Shown here piece after piece: positions 1 to 8,342 of a stretch of DNA of 64,000 nt; position 1 is the first letter of the stretch; each line of letters begins with the position of its first letter. The position numbers were made by a program, and so were the translations under genes. The notes beneath the pieces were generated by a model. That model did no database searches and was not told the DNA's origin. It saw only the letters and a list, made by a program, of their open reading frames with translations. This stretch comes from Thinopyrum elongatum. Taxonomy: Eukaryota > Streptophyta > Magnoliopsida > Poales > Poaceae. The stretch spans positions 279,392,850-279,456,849 of the forward strand of contig CM022303.1 of NCBI GenBank assembly GCA_011799875.1, given 5' to 3'.

Positions 1-1310
1 GGCCTAGGGTTCGTACTTTCGCTAGTGCAATCTCTCAACAATGCTAATATAATTGGATCATATAACCATCCCTTAACGTGCGATGAAGAATCACTCCAAA
101 GTTCCTATCTAGCGGAGAACATAAGAAGAAATTGTTTGTAGGGTACGAAACCACCTCAAAGTTATCCTTTCCGATCGGTCTATCTAAGAGTTCGTACTAA
201 AATAACACAAAATTATCCTTTCCGATCGATCTATCCAAGAGTTCGTACTAAAATAACACCATATGATACACATCAACCAACTCTAATGTCACCTAGATAC
301 TCCAATGTCACCACGAGTATCCGTGAGTTGATTATACGATATGCATCAAACAATTTCAGATTCATAATACTCGATCCAACACAAAGAACTTCAAAGAGTG
401 CCCCAAGATTTCTACAGGAGAAATAAAGACGAGAACGTGCATCAACCCCTATGCATAGATTACCCCAATGTCACCTCCGGAATCCGCGAGTTGAGTGCCA
501 AAACACATATCAAGTGAATCAATATGATACCCCATTGTCACCACGGGTATTCATAGCAAGACATACATCAAGTGTTCTCAAATCCATAAAAGTATTCAAT
601 CTAATAAGAATGAAATCTCAAAGGGAAAACTCAATTCATCACAACAAGATAGAGAGGGGGAAACACCATATGATCCAACTATATTAACAAAGCCCGCGAT
701 ACATCAAGATCATGCCAAATCAAGAACACGAGAGAGAGAGAGAGATTATACACATAGCTACTAGTACAAACCCTCAGCCCCGAGGGTGGACTACTCCCTC
801 CTCATCATGGAGGCCGTGGGGATGATGAAGATGGCCACCAGTGATGATTTCCCCCTCCGGCAGGGTGCCAAAACGGGGTCTAGATTGGTTTTTCGTGGCC
901 ATAGAGGCTTGCGGCAGTAGTACTTCTAATCTAGGGTTATTTCTGATGGTTTCTCTATTTATAGAATTTTTTGTTGTCGGTTTCACGCGAAGATGGGCCT
1001 TGAGGTGAGCATAACCCACCAGGGCAAGCCAGGCCCCTCTGGCGTGCCCTGGTGGGTTGTGCCCTCCTCGTGGCTCTTCTGGCCCTCCCACGAAGCTTCT
1101 AGTGCCTCTTTTGTTCCAAAAAAAATCATCAAAAAGTTTTGTTGCATTTGGAGAACTTCTATTTCTGCACAAAAAACAACACCATGGTAGTTCTGCTGAA
1201 AACATTGTTAGTTCGGGTTAGTTCCATCCAAATCATACCAAAACCATATAAAATTGTTGTAAACATGGCATGAATACTTCATAAATTATAGATACATTGG
1301 AGACGTATCA
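1..1310 (-). mobile_element. Partial LTR of a Sabrina/WHAM-type Ty3/gypsy element
   Basis: Read on the minus strand the LTR starts at 1310 with TGATACGTCTCCAATGTATC, a start I know from the Sabrina/WHAM/Sumana group of Triticeae LTRs, and runs off the window edge. A TATA-like TATAAATAG lies at 955-963 on the minus strand. Since unrelated sequence begins at 1311, this is the outer end of a 5' LTR (or a solo LTR) whose element extends to the left. The expected target duplication on this side would be ATATA (1311-1315). Short open frames inside it on both strands look non-coding. The family name within the group is from memory and uncertain. Confidence 0.8.
162..263. repeat. 51-bp tandem duplication inside the LTR
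   Basis: Two adjacent 51-bp copies (162-212 and 213-263) share TTATCCTTTCCGATCG and GAGTTCGTACTAAAATAACAC with only a few differences. This is an internal duplication of the 3' half of the LTR. Confidence 0.75.
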
Positions 1311-1331
1311 ATATACATGTTGCGGCCCTAG

Positions 1332-1699
1332 GACACCAGGATCAGAAACTACATGGACACCCAGGTCGAATGGGTTGACCTGGAGGGATCCGAGGATTTT
1401 GAATCACTCGCCGACGAGGCCGGATTTCTCATTGATAACTACTACATCATCAAGAAGAATGATTTCAATAAGGACTATCATCAAAGCTGGGCTGAGAAAC
1501 TGTGCGACGAGAAGATCGAGTGTGCAGAAAAGGACACATATGCATGCTACGCCATATGGAGTTGGATCGATCTCATCAAGCAGGGTCTGATAGAAGCAAA
1601 AGATAGACAAGTGATGAGGGATATTCATGCAAGCATCAAGAAGACATAGAAGAAGAAACTCAAATTCGAGAAGGCGCAGCGTCGGAACAAATTTGGATA
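1332..1699 (+). pseudogene. Unrecognised gene fragment, probably a last exon
   Basis: The frame reads through the ATG at 1353 and codes for about 100 residues rich in acidic residues, Trp and Tyr (for example EWVDLEGSEDFESLADEAG). It then meets TAG at 1647-1649 and continues in the same frame as a Lys-rich tail (KKKLKFEKAQRRNKFG) to another TAG at 1697-1699. The first TAG could be a decayed CAG. A possible splice acceptor (CACCAG) lies at about 1334-1339, consistent with an internal or terminal exon. I do not recognise the family. It resembles low-copy coding sequence rather than an LTR element, and the adjacent LTR has probably cut off its 5' part. Codon-like character is visible but function cannot be inferred. 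Confidence 0.45.
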
Positions 1700-2200
1700 G
1701 ATCAGTGCTTGTATTACGTATTTAAATTATGCTAAAGTTGTGCGTTTCATTGTTCTGAACATATGCGTTACATACCTATTAAGTCAATGCGGTTTATATG
1801 TGTTAACTGAGCTTCAAATGTTCAACGTGATTCTTACATGGTTGACCTCATGTTTAAGGTGAATCTTGGAGGTTTCACCACATGTTCAAGTTGAATCTAA
1901 GAAGTTTGTGGTGCAATACTTTTAAATAATTAATTTGCATGTCATTAGTGTTTACAGATCAATGATATAACTTGAAGTTTTTGATGCAATATTTGAGTGA
2001 TGTAAAGAAATGGCCAGTATATCTACCTTGTGTGTGTCAGGCACGATTCAAATGGTGATGCCACGGGTCTCGCTTCGCATAGGCCAAGAGGTGTCGTGTG
2101 AGTTGACGGGATGCGTGTGAGCATGCTCTGCGCATGCTCACCGGGAGGCGAGCCCTTTGACCACCCTCCACTGCCCGGCCACCTTCCTCCTAACTGCCCA
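1700..2200. other. AT-rich non-coding spacer
   Basis: No convincing open frame or repeat is seen. It may be the 3' flank of the preceding gene fragment and the upstream region of the following one. A short local near-duplication (GTTCAAnnTGAAT-like, about 1817-1900) is visible but weak. Confidence 0.5.
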
Positions 2201-2218
2201 CTTAATGCCTCCCGAACC

Positions 2219-2229
2219 GCTATATAATA
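2219..2229 (+). promoter_or_regulatory. TATA box of the decayed repeat-protein gene
   Basis: GCTATATAATA lies about 110 bases before ATG ATG at 2331-2336 and is followed by a C/T-rich leader (CTCTCGCTACTATCCTCTCC), the usual layout of a plant core promoter. Confidence 0.55.
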
Positions 2230-2330
2230 GGCCGCGTACTCGCTGCTCTCGCTACTATCCTCTCCCCATCTCCGATTCCCCTCTCGCCCGCCTCCAATCA
2301 GCCACACCTCATTGTACGCCATGGCGCATC

Positions 2331-2668
2331 ATGATGGTCTATCCCAATCTTCCATTTTCAGCGGAATACCCCAAGCCAGAGGAGCGGGAATAGAACAAGC
2401 TTCGGGATGTGCCAGCGCGAGCGCTTGTACTACCCCCCGCGCATATGCCCGTGCATGCGCCTGTCCCCGCGCCGGTGCTAGTGTCCGCCTCAGCTACATG
2501 GGACACCGCCCTCAACCGCTACCTTGCATCGCCTGTGCCCGTGCACGCGCCTGTTGTCGCACCAGTGCAAGTGCCTGCCTCAGAGACATGGGATGCCACC
2601 GTCGACCGCTTCCTTGCATCGCCTTTGCCTGTGCACGTGCCTGTCCCCATGCTGGTGCTAGTGCCTGC
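2331..2668 (+). pseudogene. Pro/Val-rich repeat-protein gene, 5' part, split by element A
   Basis: From ATG 2331 the frame codes MMVYPNLPFSAEYPKPEERE, stops at TAG 2391-2393, and continues in the same frame for 90 more codons. That part consists of a Pro/Val/Ala-rich repeat: a TWDxxxxRxLAS block followed by PVPVHAPV-type residues, 30 residues (90 bp) per unit. The TAG is plausibly a former CAG. The reading is cut at 2668, where the LTR of element A begins. The sequence resumes at 25222 after the TSD CCTGC. An overlapping frame from ATG 2321 also stays open, but the 30-residue periodicity with a constant Trp-Asp favours the 2331 frame. I cannot name the family. Confidence 0.5.
2481..2668 (+). 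repeat. 90-bp in-frame tandem repeats, interrupted
   Basis: Unit 1 is 2481-2570 and unit 2 is 2571-2660. Unit 3 starts at 2661, is cut at 2668 by element A, and continues from 25222. Each unit starts GTGxCxGCCTCAG followed by ACATGGGA, and codes a 30-residue repeat. A degraded fourth unit follows unit 3 at about 25305-25345. Confidence 0.8.
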
Positions 2669-3140
2669 TGTCGGTGTCAAAACCGGCGGATCTCAGGTAG
2701 GGGGTCCCGAACTGTGCGTCTAAGGTCGATGGTAACAGGAGACGGGGGACATGATGTTTACCCAGGTTCGGGCCCTCTCTATGGAGGTAATACCCTACGT
2801 CCTGCTTGATTGATCTTGATGAGTATGAGTATTACAAGAGTTGATCTACCACGAGATCGTAATGGCTAAAACCCTAGAAGTCTAGCCTATCTGATTATGA
2901 TTGCCTCTATGGACTAAACCCTCCGGTTTATATAGACACCGGAGGGGGACTAGGGTTGTACAAAGTCGGTTACAGAGAAAGGAATCTTCATATCCGAACG
3001 CCAAGCTTGCCGTCCACGCCAAGGAGAGTCCCATCCAGACATGGGAGAGAGTCTTCTGTCTTGTATATTTATGGCCCATCAGTCCGGCCCACGTTACATA
3101 GTCCGGACGCCCGAGGACCCCTTAATCCAGGACTCCCTCA
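2669..3140 (-). repeat. 3' LTR of element A
   Basis: 472 bp ending ACACCGACA on the minus strand. It has a TATA-like TATATAA on the minus strand within 2925-2936 and the cross-family LTR block at 2757-2807. Confidence 0.92.
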
Positions 3141-3574
3141 GTAGCCCCTGAACCAGGCTTCAATGACGACGTGTCCGGCGCGCAGATTGTCTTCGGCATT
3201 GCAAGGCGGGTTCCTCCTCCGAATACTCCAAAACAGACTTCAAGCACAGAAAACGTGTCCGGCTCTGCAAAACAAGTACCACACACAACCGCAGAGAGTA
3301 TAATATTTCATGAGTCCAATCTGCTGACAACTTTTTATAACGCGACACCATGTTCCTGCACGGTCATTATTTCGAACCGTTTTCTTTTTAGCCTCCCGCT
3401 CCACGTTTCGAGAAGCGGTTTTATTGGCACGTCTTGTCGAAGTAGAGATCTTGTCCCGTTATTACGGGATTCTCATCAATACGGGTGCGGGTAACCCGAC
3501 CGTCCCATTGGTATGATTCCTTGGGAATAGGCAGGTTTTAAGGCCTAGGAGGAGGCGTTTTGATATTCATCGCC
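3141..3574. other. Non-coding 3' part of element A, upstream of its opposite-strand gene
   Basis: Immediately inside the LTR is a purine-rich stretch on the minus strand (CAGGGGCTAC at 3141-3150), the likely polypurine tract. The rest is the upstream region of the plus-strand gene starting at 3679. No other open frame looks real. Confidence 0.6.
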
Positions 3575-3583
3575 TTTATAAAG
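3575..3583 (+). promoter_or_regulatory. TATA box of the opposite-strand gene in element A
   Basis: TTTATAAAG in the context CGCCTTTATAAAGGGG, about 100 bases before ATG 3679 and followed by a C/T-rich leader. It points against the element's own transcription. Confidence 0.65.
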
Positions 3584-3678
3584 GGGCACAGACCCGTCTT
3601 TCTCCTCTGTGCCTCATCCTTTCCAACCTCGAGTTCTAGCACCCAAGGTTCAATTTATTTGTTCCGAGCCTCCTAGTC

Positions 3679-4464
3679 ATGTCCGGACCCAACCCTCAAG
3701 GTCGGTGGTTGGCCTCCTCCGTCACAGAGGAGGATATCACGAAGCTCCGGGCGGCAAAATACCTGACCGCGGAAATCCCCCACAGGCTCCCTGCTCAAGG
3801 GCAGGTCATTCCTACTCCCAGATCCGGCGAGAGGGTTGTATTCATCTCTCACTTCCTCCGAGGGCTAGGGTTCGCTCTCCATCCCTTCGTCCGCGGACTC
3901 ATGTTCTATTACGGGCTAGATTTTCATGATCTAGCCCCGGACTCCTTCCTTCACATCTCGGCGTTTATCGTCACGTGCGAGGCCTTTCTCCGTATTCCCC
4001 CACACTTCGGTTTATGGCTCAAGACCTTTAATATGAAGCCGAAGGTGGTCGATGGGAAGCAAGCGGAGTGCGGCGGTGCGATGGTGAGAAAACTCACCCA
4101 CACGCCTTGGCCAAAAGGCTCTTTCACGGAAACCTCCAACCTATGGCAACGAGAGTGGTTTTACATCACTGAACCCCGTGGTATCAAGTGGGCAGCTACA
4201 CCTGCGTTTCGGCCTGGCCCTCCATTACGGCTCGCATCATGGATTAATAAGGGGCTGGACTGGGGATCAATGAACGAGGTGCAGACGCTACAAAGCCGCA
4301 TCCGGAGCCTCGTCGAGAAGGACACCGGCCTCATCAACGTAATCCAGGTAATGCTAGTCCGCCGGGTCCTGCCGTGCTAGCGACGGCCCCTCCGCATGTG
4401 GGAGTTCAATCCGGAAGGACCACGGACTCTTTAGCACTTCTTTGGCATGACGCACAAAGGAATG
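3679..4464 (+). pseudogene. Opposite-strand PF04195-like gene of element A, first part of exon 1
   Basis: From ATG 3679 (MSGPNPQGRW) the frame codes a domain of the 'putative gypsy type transposon' type (Pfam PF04195). The conserved pattern lies at residues 53-118: VVFISHFLRGLGF, then FxxGLxFxxLxPDSF, then CEAFLRIPP. It is followed by the VMLVRRVLPC and RPLRMWEFNPEG segments. Two in-frame TAGs (4378-4380, 4432-4434) stand where Gln would fit, consistent with CAG/CAA to TAG decay. Codon 262 ends at 4464, where element 1 is inserted, and the exon continues at 17809. The gene lies antisense to the retrotransposon and has its own TATA box. Confidence 0.75.
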
Positions 4465-5353
4465 TGTCGGTGTGCTAAGTATTGGGCCACTAGTACCCCT
4501 TACTTGTGCACGGACAGTTGTAGCCGCCCTCGCGGCAAGGCTTGCCGGGATCAGCTCGAGGTCGGTGTAAGTCATCAAGGAAATCATCAAGTCAGAGATC
4601 TAAGAATCAACAAATAAGCAAAGCTGGTAATCGAAGGCCAGTCTCCCCGGCAAGATCCTTGCCGGGATGGCCCGTGGAGCCCGGTAAGCCTCGGCGCCCG
4701 ACGAGGCTTGGTTCCCAGCAAAGCTCGGCGCCCGGCAAGCCCTGGCGCCCGGCAAGGATTGGTGCCCGGCAAGGATCGGCGCCTGGCGAGATTCTGCCAC
4801 TGTGCCACCACTTCGGCGCAGTGACGAGTCTGACATTCTGGCTCCTTCCATGGATGCGTGGCGGCGCGCCAGTGGAGGAGAGCTTAAGCGGTGCTGATGG
4901 GATGGCCCCTTTTTCCATCCCCAAGAAAGTGAGGACACCTAAACGGACACCTCACGGTGCATTAAATGCGCTTGTCCTAATCCGTCAGGGGTTAGGTATG
5001 ATACCCTGTAGCTACTTTACACCTCAATGTATGTACATTTTGCCACTGTGGAGACCCCTTTGAGCATATAAAAGGAGGCCCAAGGCAACTGCTACAGAGG
5101 AGGAGAACTTCTGGCCCATTCTGCATGCGTAGCTGCTCTTTGAACGTACTGTTCATTGCGAGCGCTCCTGAAGGCTGGGCTCAAGAACATCAATAAGAAC
5201 ACAAAGCAGGGGTAGGGTTTTACGCTGATCAGCGGCCCGAACCTGGGTAAAAACTTCCCGCGTCGATCACTGGTTCTGCTCTTTGCATATACCTCTCCCC
5301 CCGCCGAATCGTAAAGGGATCTCTCGGGATCCCATAGGTGTCGTACGCCGACA
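4465..5353 (+). repeat. 5' LTR of element 1
   Basis: TGTCGGTGT...CGCCGACA. It contains TATAAAAG at 5067-5074, the cross-family LTR block at 5205-5251, a run of GCCCGGCAAG-type repeats (about 4680-4785), and a perfect 9-bp-stem hairpin at 4646-4666. Open frames on the minus strand here recur in all four LTRs of this family simply because the LTRs are near-identical. Confidence 0.95.
4646..4666. other. LTR hairpin CCCGGCAAG / CTTGCCGGG
   Basis: A perfect 9-bp inverted repeat with a 3-base loop. It is intact in both LTRs of element 2 but disrupted by one change (CATGCCGGG) in the 3' LTR of element 1. The same stem recurs in gag at 7110-7130. Confidence 0.8.
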
Positions 5354-5355
5354 TC

Positions 5356-5375
5356 TTTGGCGCGCCAGGTAGGGG
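5356..5375 (+). other. Primer-binding site of element 1
   Basis: TTTGGCGCGCCAGGTAGGGG starts two bases after the LTR end, where reverse transcription is primed in LTR retrotransposons. I did not assign the tRNA. Confidence 0.7.
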
Positions 5376-5438
5376 TCAAAGGTTGCGTGAACCTGATCTG
5401 GTGGTAGACGTCCTAGTTCCTTCATCATCTTCATCGTC

Positions 5439-8330
5439 ATGCCGCCCAAGAAGAAGAACGCTGCGACAGCACAACCGTCCGGATCTGCTTTGCCTGCGCC
5501 TTCGCAGACAGGCGATGGTGTGGGTGCAGAAGGAAGAGGACTAGAACCCCCGCGGCGTTCTGGTGACCCAAGCCAAGCGAGCGGTATCGTTCGCAGTGGC
5601 AGTGGTAACTTGCGCGCCGCTGGATCTAGAGATGGCATTGTGTTGCCTACGGGTGGCACAACAAACTCTAGAGATCGAAGAGCGCCCGCTGGAGCTCCCG
5701 CGCCGGCGCGAGCCTCGCAACCTGTCCAGGTCGTGCGAGATGAGCGACATCATGGCGCTGGTGGTTCGGGGCGTCCTCACGAAAAGGTTTCTGCGCATAG
5801 ATCCCAAGATGCGCGGGACCAGCATGCATACCGAGCTGCCGGCGAAGGTGGCGCGCGGTCGCATGACCGTGGCGGTGCTCCTTCTAACTTAGTTAGGAGT
5901 CAGAGCACCTCACGCACCTCGCACCTGTCGCCGCCACCTACGCCAGCGGAAGCCTTGACACGTGCACAGCTGCTCCTCGATTTTCCTCCCGCCCCGGAGA
6001 AGATGGAGGAGTGGCGAGCTACTATCCAGAGCCTTATCGGCTTCGCTAACAAGGATGGACCGCAAGAGGCAGGGCCTTCTCAGCGGAGGCCCATCGATCC
6101 GACGCGAGCCGGTGCAGAGAAAACCGGAGGTGGTGCAACTACGGTGCACTCTCCTCCGCGGCGTCAGCAGCGGCCGACGACTCAACAAGTCGACCACCAT
6201 GAAGAAGTTTCCATGGCGTCGTCCGATCCACGGATGCGCCGTGATCAGCGTCTGGTTCTCCAGGAACGAGGCAAGGAGGACGCTCGAACAACCATCGAGC
6301 AGCGACGGGAAGCGCGCTATCAGTCTGATAAGCGCGCGGGGCCGGTTGTCGACGAGCCCGCGCCAGGGAACGTAGGAGACTTGCCTTACGAGGTAGGACC
6401 TCCAGCGTTTACCCGTGAGCTGCGGCAAGTCCAGTGGCCCAATCTCCGAACCTTCAAGCCAGAGGTCTCGGAGAAATATGACGGCAAGACCCACCCCTCG
6501 GAGTTCCTGAGCATCTACACCATTGCGGTGCAAGCTGCCGGGGCCCGGGATGACAAGATACTTGCCAACTACTTCCCGTTGGTGCTCAAACCCAACGTCA
6601 GGTCGTGGTTGATGCATCTGCTGGAGGATTCTATTTCTTCCTGGTTGGATCTGTGCCATCAGTTTGTTGGCGCCTTTGTTGGAGGCCACGAAGCTCCTGG
6701 CCAAGAAAGTGATTTGCACATCATCCCTCAGAAGGAGGGCGAGTCCCTGCGCAAGTTTATACAGAGATTCAGCCGGGTGCAATACAATATTCCTGACGTT
6801 CATCCTGCCGCTATCATTAGCGCGTTCCATCAGAACGTGCGTAACCGCAGAATGCGGGAAGAGCTGGCAATGAACAAAGTCAGGAGTATCGCCGAGCTTT
6901 ACACTTTGGCCGACAAGTGCGCTCGAGCTGAGGAGGGGAGGAAACTCCCCGGTGAGGCTGTTGGTGCGACAGGCGACTCAGAAGAAGAAGATGCCGCGGC
7001 TCCGTCAAGGAAAGGCCGGCGGCGGAATAGGAAGCACGGAGGCAAGGCCGTGCTTGCCGTCGAGGAATCCGGCGACCCTGGCGCCGCCAAGAAGGCCAAG
7101 GTTCGCGACCCCGGCAAGAATCTTGCCGGGTGCCCTTCCTGTTAGGCCTTGGCGGCTGCCGACAAGTCAGAGAACTCCGGCAAGCAGTACTGCAAGATCC
7201 ATCGCACTAAGGGCCACGATCTCCAGGACTGCCGGCAAGTTGAGCAGCTTGCCGAAAAGTAGAAGGCCGAATACGAGAGGCGAGACAAGGAGAAGGCCCA
7301 AGATGGTGCTGAGGGGTCCGGCAAGAAACGCGGTGGCCGAGGGGGTCGCCGCGGCAAGGCCAAACAGTAGAAGGATCGGCCCGCTCGGGGCCGAGATAAA
7401 GAAGGAGATGATGAAGAAGATGACGAATCCAGTGAGCAGGAATTCCAGAAGGCTACGGAGGCTATGTGCATTGATGGGGGTGCCTCGCTGCATTCTTCCC
7501 ACCGCCAACTTAAACAATGGATGCGGGAGGTTAATGCGGCAGAGCCATCCCCCGATGCATGTAGGCCTCTGAAGTGGTCCAGCACGCCTATCATCTTTGA
7601 CGCCGAGGATCACCCTGATCGCACAACTGCGGTCGGGTGTTTGCCATTGTTGGTTTCCCCGACAATTCGCAACCTCAAGGTGACGAAGATGTTAGTTGAC
7701 GGCGGGGCCGGCCTAAACTTAATCTCACCAGATGTGCTCACAAAGCTTCAGATTCCCGACGAAGACCTTGAGGAAACGGGTACGTTTCAAGGGGTCAATC
7801 CGGGAAGAACCCAGCCTAAGGGCAAGATCACGCTGCCGGTAACATTTGGCAGCGAGCTTAACTTCAGGACCGAAAAGGTGGTGTTTGATGTCGCCAAGAT
7901 CCCCATGTCATACAATGGGATCCTTGGTCGGCCAGCGCTAGCTAAGTTTATGGCGGCATCACACTACGCATACAACATCTTGAAGATGCCTGGGCCGTTG
8001 AGCGTCATCACTATCCATTCCGATAAAAAGGATGCCCTCATCTGTGCCGACCAACTTTACCGGGAAGCAGTTGCAGCACCTGCCATCAAGGCATCTGCTC
8101 CTGCCGCTGGAACTCCCGAGGGGAAGAAGAAGACCGGCAGGAACCTTGGCGCGAACTCCGGCAAGCGCACCTCCTCAGAGTGTTGCGCTTCCATCGAGGA
8201 CGCACCAGAGAGTTCCACCGGCAAGAACAAGAAGTCCAAGGCTGCCCCGCCGGAAACCAAGAAGGTGCCTGCCAAGGAGGACGGAACAGGGGGAACTTTC
8301 ACCATAAGTTCCACCCTAGATGACAAATAG
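5439..8330 (+). pseudogene. gag-protease of element 1
   Basis: The start ATG 5439 (MPPKKKN) is the first in a frame that runs, apart from stop codons, without a shift to the end of integrase at 11780. The N-terminal third is low-complexity and rich in Arg, Gly and Pro. The capsid-like retrotransposon gag region is at about residues 340-500 (PNLRTFKPE to LADKCARAEE). A CCHC-like knuckle with His for the second Cys (CKIHRTKGHDLQDC, C-x2-H-x4-H-x4-C) follows. The aspartic protease has LVDGGAGLNLIS with Asp at 7698-7700. Three premature TAGs (7143, 7260, 7368) are CAG in element 2. A fourth TAG (8328-8330) is shared with elements 2 and 3 and may be functional. Gag packages the RNA, and the protease cuts the polyprotein. 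Confidence 0.88.
7110..7130. other. Hairpin in gag identical in stem to the LTR hairpin
   Basis: CCCGGCAAG, AAT loop, CTTGCCGGG: a perfect 9-bp stem inside coding sequence. In element 2 the corresponding site is degraded. Confidence 0.75.
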
Positions 8331-8342
8331 GAAAGCGCGCTC
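8325..8342 (+). promoter_or_regulatory. Conserved UAG context between protease and RT, element 1
   Basis: AAATAGGAAAGCGCGCTC is identical over 18 bases in elements 1 (8325), 2 (37943) and 3 (33780), although element 3 is a different family and its flanking bases differ. It holds the in-frame TAG that separates gag-protease from RT. It could be a readthrough signal or a 3' splice site (TAG before G). The function is inference. Confidence 0.5.

Noticed and set aside
774..1205. 143-codon minus-strand frame at the left edge
   Set aside because: It lies inside the LTR and has no recognisable protein features.
2023..2322. 99-codon minus-strand frame over the promoter region
   Set aside because: It overlaps a convincing plus-strand TATA box and leader and has no motif.
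4348..4464. Possible intron starting at GTAATG (4348) in element A's opposite-strand gene
   Set aside because: The frame beyond it continues with family-like residues (VMLVRRVLPC, RRPLRMWEF) through the insertion to 17892, so it is exon with decayed Gln codons.
4680..4785. Regularly spaced GCCCGGCAAG repeats as a possible CRISPR-like array
   Set aside because: Spacers are neither unique nor of constant length, it lies in an LTR, and the DNA is plant nuclear. It is an LTR minisatellite.
4600..4938. Minus-strand frames of 105-123 codons in LTRs of elements 1 and 2 (also 17071-17388, 34192-34563, 46648-47019)
   Set aside because: They recur only because the four LTRs are near-identical. There is no codon bias, and the repeat run explains the composition.
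5910..6830. 306-codon open frame on the minus strand over gag of element 1
   Set aside because: It mirrors the gag frame in GC-rich codons, is broken in element 2, and has no motif. It is a shadow of gag.
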